NCBI GenBank assembly: GCA_029572815.1
Contig: JAKPUQ010000112.1
Span: 37,413-101,412, forward strand
DNA length: 64,000 bases
Origin: Bacillota bacterium
GTDB taxonomy: Bacteria; Bacillota; Clostridia; Oscillospirales; Ruminococcaceae
Direction: 5' to 3'
This document shows, piece after piece, positions 35,201 through 44,471 of this stretch. Position numbers and translations under genes: made by a program. A model generated the notes under the pieces. The model made no database searches, was not told the origin of the DNA, and saw only the letters and a list, made by a program, of their open reading frames with translations. The stretch's first letter is position 1; every line of letters starts with the position of its first letter.

Positions 35201-36908
35201 CACAGCCTCCGACAGCTTCGGACAGTATGGCGTCTCATCGGTGGAGATGATACATCTTGCAGACGAGCTTGAAAGCGTTTACGGTATCAGGCCCTCTATC
35301 AGCAAAATGCTCAACAGCCGTACAGTATCCGAGATAATCGACTTCTTTGCAGGTGCGGAGGCTGCGGCTGCTGCTCCGGAGACAGCTTCTCAGGGAAAGC
35401 AGAGGGTAAAGCGTATCTCTGCGGAAACCGAGGAAAGGCAGGATCCCACAGCCTATTACCGTGAGCTTGGCATTGAACTCTACGCCGAGGACGGCAAGCT
35501 CAAATTCCGTGCAGCAAAGGGCGTGGTCACCAAAGAGGTACTGGAAAGGCTTAAGGCTGAGAAGCAGGAACTCATGGCGTGGCTGGACGAGGAGAAAAAG
35601 CGGGCGGAAAAGCTTGAGAGATATTACTCGGAAAACAAATATCCCCTTACTCCGATCCAGAAGGCATATCTTATGGGACGCTCCGGAGATTATGAGCTGG
35701 GCGGTACCAGTGCCCACTACTACACTGAACTGAAATGGCAGGGACTTGACGCGGAAAAGCTGGAGGAAGCTGTCAACAGGATGATAGATATCCACGATAT
35801 ACTCCGGACAGTCATTCTCCCAGACGGAAATCAGGCGGATCTTGATGAGGTTCCCGTTTACAGGGTGGCAGACAGAAAGGTCAACGATAAGGAATTCATG
35901 GAGCTGAGAGAGCGCATGAAGGCTCATGTCTATGAGGCGGGAAAATGGCCTATGTTCGATGTATTCGTCAGCCGCAGGGAGGACGGTACAACTGTCGTTC
36001 ACTTCAGCTTTGACTGTATGCTCCTTGACGGCTGGAGCGCGAATATGATGATAAGGGAGATATTCAGCCTCTGCAGCGGCAGGGATATCGATGAGCCGGA
36101 CTATACCTTCAGACAGTACGTTGAGGAGAAGGATAAGTGGCTGGAAAGCAAGGATTATTATACTGCGGCACAGGAATACTGGGCAGTGCAGGGACCAAAG
36201 CTGCCACCCGCTCCCCATATGCCGTACCGCGTTGAGCTGAGGGAGATGAAAACGCCTCATTTTGCGCGAAAGAGAGCAGCTCTCAGCAGGGAACTGACGA
36301 TGAAGCTCAATGAGAGGATAAAGTCATATTCCACTACGGCTTCTGCGGTGATATGCACAGCCTATATGCGGACCATATCGGCATTCGGAGGCTCTGATGA
36401 CTTCTCACTGGATCTGACACTTTACAACCGCCTTCCCATCAATAAGGAGGTGCCAAAGCTGCTGGGAGATTTTACCAATGTAACTCTCATTCCCTATCAC
36501 AGAAGGGGCAGCTTCATAGCCGAGGCAGAGGAGGTTCGCAGGGCACTTGTTGGTGCGGTGGAGCACAGGACCTTCAACGGTCTCGAGCTGCTCAAGAACT
36601 TCGCGGGAGACGATCCCTTCAAGGCGGTAATGCCTGTGGTGTTCACCAGCGAGCTCTTCGGCAATCTCGACGAGGAGGACGACAGTGAGGTGTTCACCAT
36701 GACTGAGGAGGTGTTCTCCATCAGTCAGACTCCACAGGTGGCTCTGGATCATCAGGCTCTGGTGAGAAACGGAGAACTGGTGCTCATCTGGGATCACGTT
36801 GAGGAGCTGTTTGAAAAGGACATTATAGATAAGATGTTCAGCAGCTATGTTTCCTTTGTTGAGAGGCTTGCGGAAGCCGACAGCTGGGACGGAGAGCTGT
36901 GGGAATAG
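29244..36908 (+). CDS. Hybrid PKS-NRPS: KS-AT-ACP-Cy-A(Cys)-PCP-docking-Cy
   Basis: A 2,554-residue megasynthase. The N-terminal coiled coil (KKALLEIRSLKERVR) is a PKS docking segment. Domains: KS (~30-450, Cys in VSIDTACSS), AT (~545-830, VIGHSIGEYAAA; RPFHTPLM suggests malonyl-CoA), ACP (LIRLGIDSVSAV), Cy (~1005-1430, motif DFMIADAAS), A (~1455-1960, cysteine-type pocket FDLSVYDIFG and GGATEASIWS), PCP (QYGVSSVEM), a TubC-like segment (~2065-2115), and a final Cy (~2130-2545, motif DCMLLDGWS) without its own A domain. No KR, DH or methyltransferase is present, so the PKS unit should leave a beta-keto group. The last Cy must pair with the A-MT-PCP protein downstream. It resembles HMWP1, but the order differs. 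Confidence 0.9.
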   Translation: MQNNKDILKKALLEIRSLKERVRVAASHSEPAAIVGMACRLPGGITDTESCWKALWEGRDLISEVPEDRWNEYDKAAYLEDERLRKGGFLTESIEDFDSRLFRMMPVEAASIDPQQRLALEVCWELLENAGIAPDSLKGKKVGVFVGVVQNDFGHENYMHENNDDVNLTGIDFSFLSGRISYFFGFSGPSVSIDTACSSSAVAIDTAIKYLRDHDCDMALVCGVNIMFSPETTKKIAGLGILSADGEVRAFDKNATGTVRGEGIAAILLKRLSDAERDGDSISSLIIGSAVNRDGASSGLTAPNGAAQTELLKTAWEKSGIGPEELTYIETHGTGTALGDPIEIKAITDALGSQRKTPVYIGSVKTNLGHLEGAAGIVSVIKTSLMLEKGMMPESLHFDTPSEYVDWDRIPVKVASSSRRWKRNGSPNVAGVSSFGLSGTNVHIVMKEYERKPSPAAAEMKSYPFLFTAPTRDGLKRNMKALLDYLNSHECSDLTSLSCSYNTTRAALSHRACISVSDRRELEQTLTEAVSKGFTGSMMTSDVETAPKTVFLFTGQGSQYNNMCRSFYDNIPAFREAFDECAGYYFRITCKSLNDVVFSDSYDLKKTVYTQPALFACEYALAKMWQSFGVSPDIVIGHSIGEYAAACIAGVMSAADAMKLVTARGRILHKLAPKGKMAALSADRERASKLIERHEGVYISLSNSQAQAVVAGTEEAMDSLLAELESKDVRYKLLLTTRPFHTPLMKAAAEEFRKAAQEVRYSLPTIRIISNVTGRAERERLASADYWVEHILSEVRFCDSINGLGDLSDKVFLEVGVRPVLTGIVGRISDGNAVCIPSADRERTADEMIPSALSSLFLSGAAADLRAAYTGTGAVHCPIPNYAFEKKRIPFIHTIAGRASIGAAVADESGEAAAENGDKAEALRAVIADFAGVAPDEINERTNLIRLGIDSVSAVRLISRIRSALGVKLSLAALFEHPTFGDAERLVREMSGEAEKTQSATVSVDQEHRFEPFPLNDVQYAYWAGRDNVNMLLSQKACCAYFEADLENVDPDRFIEALRKLEERHDMLRCRITEDAVQYTEAEAAPQVIVYSDIPREKLPAHLNSIRNEMSDMILPLGGPLYQVRMTRLLGSSYRIHFYIDFMIADAASLYIFIRDLESLYNGADLAPLSITYRDYFMHTSSSEELAEAKRADESFWEAKAESFPKAPELPYEPSAFISGVKRRFVRREKRLSQQLWKKFSDNAAEYGLTPSGALFGLYSEVLSAFGGGSSFAVMLTVFRRHDISPDVGSIIGDFTRLAPVEVYRKNVSIAENAREIQGRMLENISHSEYSAVEFTDKLRKLHHDDRMYNVIFTSAVGVEHGEKPEKGGLGLARNLRSIVSSTPQVCLDHQVFYENGDIVISWDTADEVFAEGVVDAMFGVYSGLIDRAVGERRFFGETLYDLRPEKQKLIQASANETSHAFEETVMTAGFEKNAAAHPERTALITDGRAYTYGELDIWSDRTASALIDGGAKKGDRVLVDLPKSFEQIYSVLGILKAGCIYVPLTHGQPAARTLSIISRAQPFAIIANEDKPELKLRTITPSDISRSSGQYTAPVIKPSDGAYIIYTSGSTGVPKGVFIAHGSAMNTILDVNRRYSVGGQDRAIGVSALSFDLSVYDIFGMLTAGGALVLPTEEQRIDPAEQYKLVTEYGVTIWNSVPALMDIYTDLLVRKGLSSDSIRRVILSGDWIPMTLPEKLAEVMPECALTSMGGATEASIWSNYYDVVTMDESWRSVPYGYPLANQRFYILDEFGRRCPDRVSGRLHIAGSGLAECYYNEEELTDKAFYFSEAARERVYDTGDYGRYIGGGVIEFLGRKDGQVKINGYRIETAEIASAFRKCGVGDRTYVLPVGGRMKKIAVFIETVADVDSRALKKKLGEHLPDYFIPEHIFTIEQLPVTGNGKIDAKKLTELWEQLSARQSASVTEQEKDVDPVLAVIRKILGISSITASDSFGQYGVSSVEMIHLADELESVYGIRPSISKMLNSRTVSEIIDFFAGAEAAAAAPETASQGKQRVKRISAETEERQDPTAYYRELGIELYAEDGKLKFRAAKGVVTKEVLERLKAEKQELMAWLDEEKKRAEKLERYYSENKYPLTPIQKAYLMGRSGDYELGGTSAHYYTELKWQGLDAEKLEEAVNRMIDIHDILRTVILPDGNQADLDEVPVYRVADRKVNDKEFMELRERMKAHVYEAGKWPMFDVFVSRREDGTTVVHFSFDCMLLDGWSANMMIREIFSLCSGRDIDEPDYTFRQYVEEKDKWLESKDYYTAAQEYWAVQGPKLPPAPHMPYRVELREMKTPHFARKRAALSRELTMKLNERIKSYSTTASAVICTAYMRTISAFGGSDDFSLDLTLYNRLPINKEVPKLLGDFTNVTLIPYHRRGSFIAEAEEVRRALVGAVEHRTFNGLELLKNFAGDDPFKAVMPVVFTSELFGNLDEEDDSEVFTMTEEVFSISQTPQVALDHQALVRNGELVLIWDHVEELFEKDIIDKMFSSYVSFVERLAEADSWDGELWE

Positions 36909-36926
36909 CATATTGAAAGGACGGAT

Positions 36927-37706
36927 ATGATGGATAATTATGAGAACTGGTTCCCTTTCAACAAGGCGGGGGAGGCAGGCAGGGACACGGTGCTGGTATT
37001 CTGCTTCCACCACGCAGGAGGGACGGCGTCGGGCTACAGGAAATGGCAGGAGCTCAACGATGATGCCCTGGAGTTCGTGCCTGTGGAGCTGCCTGGAAAG
37101 GGCTGCCGCATGGACGAGGGATACATCGCAGATATGCAGGCGCTTACGGAAATGGCTGCGGAGGCTGTTGAGCGGTTCGCAGAGGGCAGAAGATTTGTAT
37201 TCTACGGGCACAGCATGGGCTCGGCAGTTGCGTTCAGGACCGCCTATGAGCTGGAGAAATACCACTCCTGCAAGCCCGAGGTGCTGATAGTGTCGGGAAG
37301 ACATTCTCCCTGCATACATATGACTGACAGGTACACCACCGATATGGACGATGAGGCTCTGATAAATGAGCTCACGGTCATGGGAGGCACTCCAAAAGAG
37401 ATACTGGAAAACAGGGAGCTTATGGAGTATCTTATCCCACATATCAAAAATGACTACAGGCTGAACGAGTCATTTACCTACAGCGGGGAAACGGTGAGCA
37501 TACCCATCTTTGCCTACGCAGGCACTATGGATGCAGATGCCACCTATGATATGATGGACGAATGGGAGAAGGTCACCTCCTGCGGACTTAAAAAGCGCGA
37601 ATTCGAGGGCAATCACTTCTTCCTGTTCGATCTGGGAAGGCCTTATGTTTCAATGCTGAAAAAGCGCATATGCGCGGCTCTCAGTAAGGTAAGCCTGCAC
37701 CCATGA
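36927..37706 (+). CDS. Type II thioesterase
   Basis: A 259-residue stand-alone thioesterase of the GrsT/YbtT type, which clears stalled or wrong acyl groups from carrier domains. FCFHHAGGTASGY is the characteristic N-terminal block, VFYGHSMGSAVAF holds the nucleophile serine, IFAYAGTMDAD carries the acid, and EGNHFFLFD the histidine. It lies 18 bases after the megasynthase gene, and its stop overlaps the PPTase start as ATGA. Confidence 0.93.
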   Translation: MMDNYENWFPFNKAGEAGRDTVLVFCFHHAGGTASGYRKWQELNDDALEFVPVELPGKGCRMDEGYIADMQALTEMAAEAVERFAEGRRFVFYGHSMGSAVAFRTAYELEKYHSCKPEVLIVSGRHSPCIHMTDRYTTDMDDEALINELTVMGGTPKEILENRELMEYLIPHIKNDYRLNESFTYSGETVSIPIFAYAGTMDADATYDMMDEWEKVTSCGLKKREFEGNHFFLFDLGRPYVSMLKKRICAALSKVSLHP

Positions 37707-38380
37707 GCTTCGCGGAGGTCATCTGTGCATGGGGGATGGAGGAGCTGACTGCGGAAAATGCTGCCTTTATGGAGAGCATCATGCCGCGGTACAGGCTTGA
37801 AAAGGCTGGGAGCTATGTAAGACTCTCAGACAGATACAACTGCATAGCGGCGTATTTCCTGCTCATATGCAGTATCACGTCAAAAGCCGGCAGCAGAGAG
37901 CTTCCGCGGGTAGGTGTTTCACCGACGGGAAAGCCATACTTCTCAGCCCGGGGAGCTCCCTGTTTCAATCTGTCCCATTGCAGCGGAGCAGTCTGCTGCG
38001 GGGTCTCGTCCCGGGAGATAGGTGTGGATATACAGGATCCCATAAGAGATAAGGACAGTATCCTCAGCTTTGCCATGAGTCCCCGCGAGAGGAAGATGAT
38101 ATATTCGGCTGAGGATCAGGCTATGGTGTGCGCAGGTCTGTGGAGCCTTAAAGAGGCATATCTGAAGTATGAGGGCACAGGGCTTACCGAGGCAATGAGG
38201 GAGCTTGACTTCAGCGGACTGCTGTGGAAGAGCTCGGCTTACGGGCAGCTCTTCACAGAGTCCTTCACCGCAGGAAGATACAGTACAGGAGTTTTTTCAC
38301 AGGTCAGACTTACCGCTCTCAGAAGCGGCCATATAAACGATCTTATACAGGACTTCAGAAACAATGGAGGTATGATATGA
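37703..38380 (+). CDS. 4'-Phosphopantetheinyl transferase (Sfp type)
   Basis: Loads phosphopantetheine from CoA onto the carrier serines of the assembly line. The family motifs are present: FNLSHCSGAVCCGVS, EIGVDIQDP with its metal-binding Asp, and LWSLKEAYLKYEGTGL (the W-x-x-K-E-A signature). At 225 residues it is of normal length for Sfp-type enzymes. It is coupled to the thioesterase upstream and the PP-loop gene downstream by four-base overlaps. Confidence 0.92.
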   Translation: MSFAEVICAWGMEELTAENAAFMESIMPRYRLEKAGSYVRLSDRYNCIAAYFLLICSITSKAGSRELPRVGVSPTGKPYFSARGAPCFNLSHCSGAVCCGVSSREIGVDIQDPIRDKDSILSFAMSPRERKMIYSAEDQAMVCAGLWSLKEAYLKYEGTGLTEAMRELDFSGLLWKSSAYGQLFTESFTAGRYSTGVFSQVRLTALRSGHINDLIQDFRNNGGMI

Positions 38381-39430
38381 ATTTTTTCACTGACAGACGC
38401 TGCAAGCGCTGTTACATACAGGAAGATGAGGCAAGCGGCATAGTTCTCGACTCTAAAGGCATATGCTCGCTGTGCCGTCAGGCGCAGAAGGAAAGAGAGC
38501 CTGACTGGCTGCTTCTGAAAAATGTTTTCGAGGATACCATAAACAAGTACAGGGGCATCGGCAGGGAATATGACGGAGTAGTCATGATGAGCGGCGGAAA
38601 GGACAGCGCCTATCTTGCGTGCACTCTCAGGAAAAAGTACGGTCTCAGGCTCATCGGCTTCATAAATGACATACACTATGAATACTCACAGACCTTTGAG
38701 GGGGCGGCAAATATATGCAAAAAGCTGGATATGCCGCTGTATGTGAACAAATTCGACGATGACATCATGCGCAGATACTTCCGCTTTCTCTTTATGTCAA
38801 AGGAGCTCCGTGACAGCGGCTTCGGACATATCTGCAATTACTGCGGCAGATTTATGATAAGAGCGGCGGGAGATTTTGCGAAGGAGCACGGTGTCCCCAT
38901 GGTCTTTTCGGGGCATAATCCCGAGCAGGTATTCGGCATGGGCGAGAGCTTTGAGACTGACCCTAAGCGCATTGTAAAAAGAGATGCTCTCCGCCAGATG
39001 ATAAAGGAGAGCGTGGTGAAAGCCCGCGGTCTCTCAGGTGAGCAGGCTCCCGATATAATCGATTACTTCCCCGATGGAGCTCTTTCCCGAGGGAGTCAGG
39101 GGAGTATTCATGTATCAGTATTTCCCCTACAAGCCCATGGAGATGATAGACTATATCACAAAGGAAATGGACTGGAAGCCCATGCACACCATGTCGAGCG
39201 TGTACATAGCCTCCGGCTGCAAGCTGGCTCACCTGTGGATATATCTTGCCTACAGGAACAAGAACGTCAACTATGTGGACAAGGAGCTGTCGGAGCAGGT
39301 GAGAAAGGGCGTTATCAGCAAGAAGACCGTCAAGGACTTCTATGACCATGCCTTTGACAGCACAGAGATAATAAATGATATACTTGCAGATCTTGACATA
39401 GATTCTGTAGAAACTTTACTGGAGGATTAA
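38377..39430 (+). CDS. PP-loop ATPase, N-acetyl sugar amidotransferase-like, frameshifted
   Basis: An adenylating enzyme of the adenine nucleotide alpha hydrolase fold. The PP-loop is VVMMSGGKDSAYLA; paired cysteines in RRCKRCYIQ and GICSLCRQ, with HICNYCGRF, suggest a zinc site as in WbpG/PseA-type amidotransferases. The frame shifts near 39070 (CCCC before ATGG): one base fewer joins DIIDYFP to MELFPEGVRGVFMYQYFPY, giving ~350 residues. Relatives activate a carboxyl or carbamoyl group for attack by ammonia or sulfide, and one is used for thioamides in closthioamide. Here it may convert a carbonyl or acid of the product to an amide or thio group. This is inference. Confidence 0.75.
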
Positions 39431-39431
39431 T

Positions 39432-42290
39432 ATGCTAAGCGAAATAAGGATAAAGGTAAACCAGACGGAAAAGGATATCGTGGAAAAGCTCATTCATGAG
39501 GACTTTTTCCGCATAGCCGCAGAGTCGCCCGAAAGGTGCGCGGTAGTTCAGCGCGATGAAAAGGGCGGATATGAGCGCTTCACATACGGTCAGATAGCGG
39601 ACAGGGCTCTGAGATACTGCAGAGCGCTGACAGAAAAGGGAGCGGCAGAGGGCAGTATTATCGCGGCAGCTCTTGAAAAAAGTGCAGAGTACATCAGTGC
39701 CGTGATGGGCATACTTGCCGCAGGCTGTGCCTTCCTTCCCATGAGCTCTACAGTTCCCGACGAGAGAAGAAAGTATATCTGTGAAAAGGCTCAGGTAAGA
39801 TTTGTTATCACAGATGCTGAGAACTGCGCATTTTTTGAAGACCTGGGAATGGACACGGTCACTCCCGAAGCTGCTGAGGGAGCTGCTGCAGCTGAGGGCA
39901 TAAAGCACATCTCCGCCGACAGCGATGCCTATATCATATTCACATCAGGTACAACGGGTCAGCCTAAGGGCGTTGAGATACAGCACTTTGCTGCTCATAA
40001 CACCATTGCGGATATCAATGAGCGCTTCGGCGTTACGGAGAATGACAGCGCATTTGCAGTCTCTGAGATAGACTTTGACCTTTCGGTTTATGACATTTTC
40101 GGACTTCTTTCAGCGGGAGGAAAGGTGGTCATATCCGACAAGGGCATGAAGAAGGAGGCAGGCCTCTGGACAGAGGTGGCGGCTCATGAGGGTGTGACAG
40201 TGTGGAACTCTGTTCCGATGCTCCTTGAGATGCTTCTCTGCGCAGACGCAGACAACAGAGCGGTAAGCGGTCTCAGGCTCATAATGGTGTCGGGAGACTG
40301 GGTATATCCCTCGCTGGTGGAAAAGGTACGCGGAATGAACAGCAGTGCTGAGATGATAGCCCTGGGCGGAGCCACCGAGGCTTCGATATGGTCAAATTAC
40401 TTCAATGCGGGCAGGGATACCGACAGCAGCTGGAGCTCCGTTCCCTACGGCGTTCCGCTCCACAATCAGAAGTACAGGATAGTGGACAAGGACATGAAGG
40501 ACTGCGCCGACAATGAGCCGGGAGAGATACTTATAGGCGGAAAGGGTCTTGCAAGAGGCTATGTGAATATGCCGGAGCTCACTGCCGAGAGGTTCATCAC
40601 TGACGGAGGCGAGCGCTGGTACCGGACAGGTGACAAGGGTATGTACTGGTCCGACGGAAATATCGAGTTTCTCGGCAGACTTGACGATCAGGTGAAGTTC
40701 GGCGGCTACCGCGTAGAGCTGGGAGAGATCACAAGGAAACTCATTTCCTTTGAGAACATCAGAAACGCTCATACCATAATGGTGCAGAAGAACACCAAGC
40801 AGTTCCTTGCTTCGGTCATCGTGGAAGCAGATGACGGCAGCAGGTGCGTTCCGCAGATGACAGGTGACGCAGACGATCACAGAGATGAGATAGTGGCTTC
40901 ACAGAATGACGTTGTGGAGGCATTCCTCATAAGGATACTTGAATTGGAAAAGCACCTTCCCATAAGCAGCGGAGAGCTGTTTGAAAAGCTTGGATTTACC
41001 GAGGACTACCGCGGACTTTTCAGCTATTGGATCAATACTCTCGTCAGCCTTGGAGTAGTTTCAGAAGAGGGGGGAAGGCTTGCTGCGGGAAGCGGCTTTG
41101 GCAAGGATCTTTCAAAGACAGAGCGTGACATGATGAACGAGATGATGAGCCGTATCGGCTTTATCGGCGACATTCTCCGCGGAAAGAGGAACTCTGCCGA
41201 TATGTTCAGCGATGAGGTGCTCTCTCCCGAGAAGATGTCAATGAACGAGAACGGCGTTGCTGCAAGCATCGGCATGATCGCGCAGAAGATCAACGATCAG
41301 TACGACGAGGACGGCATGAACATCAGAGTTGCTGTTCTGGGCGCGAGAACGGGAGTTCTTGCCAAGGCGCTGCTTGATAAGATAAGGGACGCTGATGCCG
41401 ACCTCACGCTCATTGATTCCTCGGATTTCTTCATTCAGCAGGCGAGAAACTATATGGCTGATGAGGATTGCAGCTTTGAGATAGTAAGGGACTATGTTCC
41501 AGAGGAGCTCAGGAACTCATTCGATGTGGTCATCGCTGTGAACGAGCTCCACACAAGACCTGATGAGGCTCATGGTGTATTCCTGATACGAGACCTCATG
41601 AAGAAGAACGGAAAGGCATTTGTTGCCGATCTCAAGGAGCTTCCGCCTCTGTCAAGGATAACAGCGGCAGTCATAGAGAATGCCTTTGACCACTTTACTG
41701 CCGAAAACCGTCCCAAGGCACAGGATCCCACTATCCCCGCAGAGAGAATGGCTGAGCTTTTCGCACAGGCAGGCTTCAGAAGAGTCGAGTGGAGCAATAT
41801 CGAGAGCTCACTGTTCTTCTTCCTCGAGGCTGAGGGGAAGAATATCACTGAGGCATTGTCTGTGAACGCTGTAAGATACTATCTCGGTCAGCAGATGCCT
41901 GAGTATATGGTACCGGAGAAGATCATTTTCCTTGACAGGATCCCTCTAACAAAGAACGGCAAGCCCGACAGAGTACGCATAGAGGAGCTTGTATCCGAGG
42001 AAGAGGCAACTGAGCTTATCCCACCGAGAACAGAGACCGAAAAGAAGATAGCCGATCTCTGGAAGCAGATACTTTGCGTCAAGGAAGTGGGAATAAACCA
42101 GAGCTTCTTCAAGGCAGGCGGCGACAGTCTCCTTGCGACACATCTCCTCACCATAGTCAAGAAGGAATACGATATAGAGCTTTCGCTGAAGGAGATGTAT
42201 AACGATCCCACACTTGAGTCCATTGCGGCTTCCATAGATGAAAGACTTGCAGAAAACGGAGATGATGATACCGAATTCGGCGAGATATGA
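39432..42290 (+). CDS. NRPS: A(Cys)-MT-PCP
   Basis: A 952-residue module without its own condensation domain, so it should be served by the C-terminal Cy of the upstream hybrid protein. The A domain (~25-480) carries a cysteine-type pocket (FDLSVYDIFG, VTVWNSVPMLL, GGATEASIWS). Between A motifs 8 and 10 lies a ~330-residue insert with a methyltransferase fold (VAVLGARTGVLAKALLD as the SAM loop, FDVVIAVNELH), as in HMWP2-type enzymes, suggesting C-methylation next to the thiazoline. The loop departs from GxGxG, so activity is uncertain. The last A motif (PLTKNGKPDRV) and the carrier (FKAGGDSLLATHLL, Ser ~897) follow. The acidic tail ending DDDTEFGEI could bind a TubC docking domain, such as that of the TE protein. 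Confidence 0.88.
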   Translation: MLSEIRIKVNQTEKDIVEKLIHEDFFRIAAESPERCAVVQRDEKGGYERFTYGQIADRALRYCRALTEKGAAEGSIIAAALEKSAEYISAVMGILAAGCAFLPMSSTVPDERRKYICEKAQVRFVITDAENCAFFEDLGMDTVTPEAAEGAAAAEGIKHISADSDAYIIFTSGTTGQPKGVEIQHFAAHNTIADINERFGVTENDSAFAVSEIDFDLSVYDIFGLLSAGGKVVISDKGMKKEAGLWTEVAAHEGVTVWNSVPMLLEMLLCADADNRAVSGLRLIMVSGDWVYPSLVEKVRGMNSSAEMIALGGATEASIWSNYFNAGRDTDSSWSSVPYGVPLHNQKYRIVDKDMKDCADNEPGEILIGGKGLARGYVNMPELTAERFITDGGERWYRTGDKGMYWSDGNIEFLGRLDDQVKFGGYRVELGEITRKLISFENIRNAHTIMVQKNTKQFLASVIVEADDGSRCVPQMTGDADDHRDEIVASQNDVVEAFLIRILELEKHLPISSGELFEKLGFTEDYRGLFSYWINTLVSLGVVSEEGGRLAAGSGFGKDLSKTERDMMNEMMSRIGFIGDILRGKRNSADMFSDEVLSPEKMSMNENGVAASIGMIAQKINDQYDEDGMNIRVAVLGARTGVLAKALLDKIRDADADLTLIDSSDFFIQQARNYMADEDCSFEIVRDYVPEELRNSFDVVIAVNELHTRPDEAHGVFLIRDLMKKNGKAFVADLKELPPLSRITAAVIENAFDHFTAENRPKAQDPTIPAERMAELFAQAGFRRVEWSNIESSLFFFLEAEGKNITEALSVNAVRYYLGQQMPEYMVPEKIIFLDRIPLTKNGKPDRVRIEELVSEEEATELIPPRTETEKKIADLWKQILCVKEVGINQSFFKAGGDSLLATHLLTIVKKEYDIELSLKEMYNDPTLESIAASIDERLAENGDDDTEFGEI

Positions 42291-42323
42291 CGAGATCACA
42301 TAACTGACAGAAAGGAAAAAGAT

Positions 42324-44423
42324 ATGATGGATAACGAGATAAGATCGGCAACTATTGCCGGAATGCTGGCTGACAGAGCAGAGAGGACTCCTGATGATAC
42401 TGTATACATATATGTTGATGAAAACGGCTCAGAGTCCTACAGCTTCAGGGCGTTCTATGAGAGAGCTGCTGTTTATGCTTCATACCTGAGCAGTAAGGGC
42501 ATCGGCAGAAATTCGCACTGCGTCCTTGTTTTCAGGCAGAATATTGAGGTGATGTACGCATTCTTCGCCTGCAATATCCTCGGTGCCGCTGCTGTCCCCG
42601 TGGAGTTTCCCGAAAAGGACAGCAACGCGGAAAGGCTGAGCCGCATAATTGCAAAGTGCGGAGCGGAGTGCATACTCACCAATGACAGCGAAAGAGAGCA
42701 TCTTGAGAAGCTCTCGGCTGACAGCTTCGGAGGCGTTCCCGTTCATTCCGCGGGACAGTCCGCAGGCTGCTCCATGATGGAGGATATAGTCATGGGAGAC
42801 ATTGCCATCCTGCAATACACCTCAGGCTCCACCAGCGAGCCCAAGGGCGTAATGGTATCCGATGGGGCTCTGCTGAACAATATCAAGCAGATAAGGGACA
42901 AGCTGCATCTCGACGGCAGCAGCCGCTGGGTGAGCTAGCTTCCCTATCATCATGATATGGGACTGATAGCAGGTCTGCTCACAGGTGTTTTCTCCGGCTG
43001 CACCAATGTGTTCATGGCTCCTCAGCTGTTCAAAAAGGATCCCATGACATGGATGGAGGCTATCAGTGAATTTGGCGGAACACATACCGTTGCACCGAAT
43101 TTTGCCTTTGAGCTCCTGAGCGGCCTTCTCAGTAAAAATCTTGAAGCGGGCAATCCGCAAAACATCTCGCTTGCAACAATGAGAGCTGTAGTAAGCGGCT
43201 CTGAGCCTGTAAGGTTCAACACCTTCCTGAGCTTCCTTGAGGCTGCGGGAAGACACGGTATGAAAGATGATATAATCAGGAGCGGCTATGGTCTGGCGGA
43301 GGCGACACTCGTTGTCAGCCTTAACGATGTTGACGCTCCCATCGGCTGGATAAAGGTGGACAAGAAGGCGCTTTCTGCAAACAGAGTCGAGATAGTCGAT
43401 AAGGGCAGGCTCTGCGGTGATATGAGCCCCGCCGACGAGAATACCGAGGACTTCACCTATCTTGTCGGAAACGGCACTGCCATAGGCGATAACAAGGTGA
43501 TGATACTTGATTCCGACGGCGAGGAGCTCCCACCGCTGACCATAGGAGAGATATGCGTTTCCGGCATTACTCTTGCAGACGGTTATCTGGACGATCCCGA
43601 AGCGACAGCCGCAGTATTTGTAAAGAACTCATCGGGTGAGAGAGTGCTCCATTCAGGTGATGCAGGCTTCTGGGGCGAGGACGGAGAGCTTTATATCACA
43701 GGAAGATTCAAGGACATGATAGTAATTCACGGTGTCAATTATTACCCAGCGGATATCGAGGAGACCTCTGCAAAGAGCCATCCTGCACTCAGCTACGGAG
43801 CCTGCGCTTTCTCGGCATCAGATGAGGACGAGGACAGCCTTGTTATAGTGCAGGAGGTATCAGACGAAGCAGTATCCTCGGCAGAGCTCAGCGAGATCGC
43901 GGAAAACATCAGGAATACAATTCTTGCTTCCTTTTCTCTGGCAGTAAGGAACGTTGTCCTTGTCAGGGAGGACAGTATCCCGAGGACCGAGAGCAGAAAG
44001 ATCCAGCATAAGAAGACCCGTGAGCTTTTCCGTGCCAACGCCCTTGATAAGGTACTCTATCAGACGGAGAGTGCTGCGGAAAAGGACCTCAGCGGAATCG
44101 ATATTGCAGAGGAGTCAGATATCAGGGAGCTTGTAATTGACGGTATATCCTCATATCTCGGCATTTCTGCGGAGAAGATCAATGTGAATATGCCCTTTAT
44201 GCAGATGGGCATAAACTCCGAAATGTCGGTGAAAATGGTCAACAAGATCAACACTGTTCCTCAGATCGAGCTTGCCGTTGCGGACATATTCAATCATAAC
44301 ACTGTTGAGAAGTTCACCTCATATATATATAAACGCTTCTTCGGGCAAAAGGAAAAGGCAGAGGATCTTGACAGCCTCGGCGAGAGCGAGCTTGCAGACC
44401 TTCTGGCGGCAGAGCTGAGCTGA
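42324..44423 (+). CDS. Fatty acyl-AMP ligase-ACP (loading protein) with an in-frame TAG
   Basis: Activates a fatty or other acid as acyl-AMP and transfers it to its own carrier, so it is the likely starter unit. LQYTSGSTSEPKGVMVSDGA is the adenylate motif, and LPYHHDMGLIAGLLTGVFSG is the FAAL-specific block. The carrier serine is in QMGINSEMSVKM, and the tail LGESELADLLAAELS looks like a docking helix for the PKS N-terminus. Codon 205 (42936-42938) is TAG inside R-W-V-S-*-L-P-Y-H-H-D, where FAALs have Trp (TGG): a single G-to-A difference. Otherwise the 699-codon frame is intact. A nonsense mutation, sequencing error or suppression are all possible. Confidence 0.85.
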
Positions 44424-44471
44424 CAGATGTACATTCATTGGCTGAATGGTGCATTTATGTCTTTTTGGTGC

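Noticed and set aside
35235..37442. Two ~340-codon minus-strand frames opposite the PKS-NRPS and thioesterase
   Set aside because: No ribosome site, no recognisable protein, and both overlap conserved coding sequence on the plus strand.
42324..44423. TAG recoding as pyrrolysine or selenocysteine-like readthrough
   Set aside because: TAG is pyrrolysine-type only in genomes with pylTS, the position is a conserved Trp, and no recoding structure is obvious. A base error or mutation is simpler.
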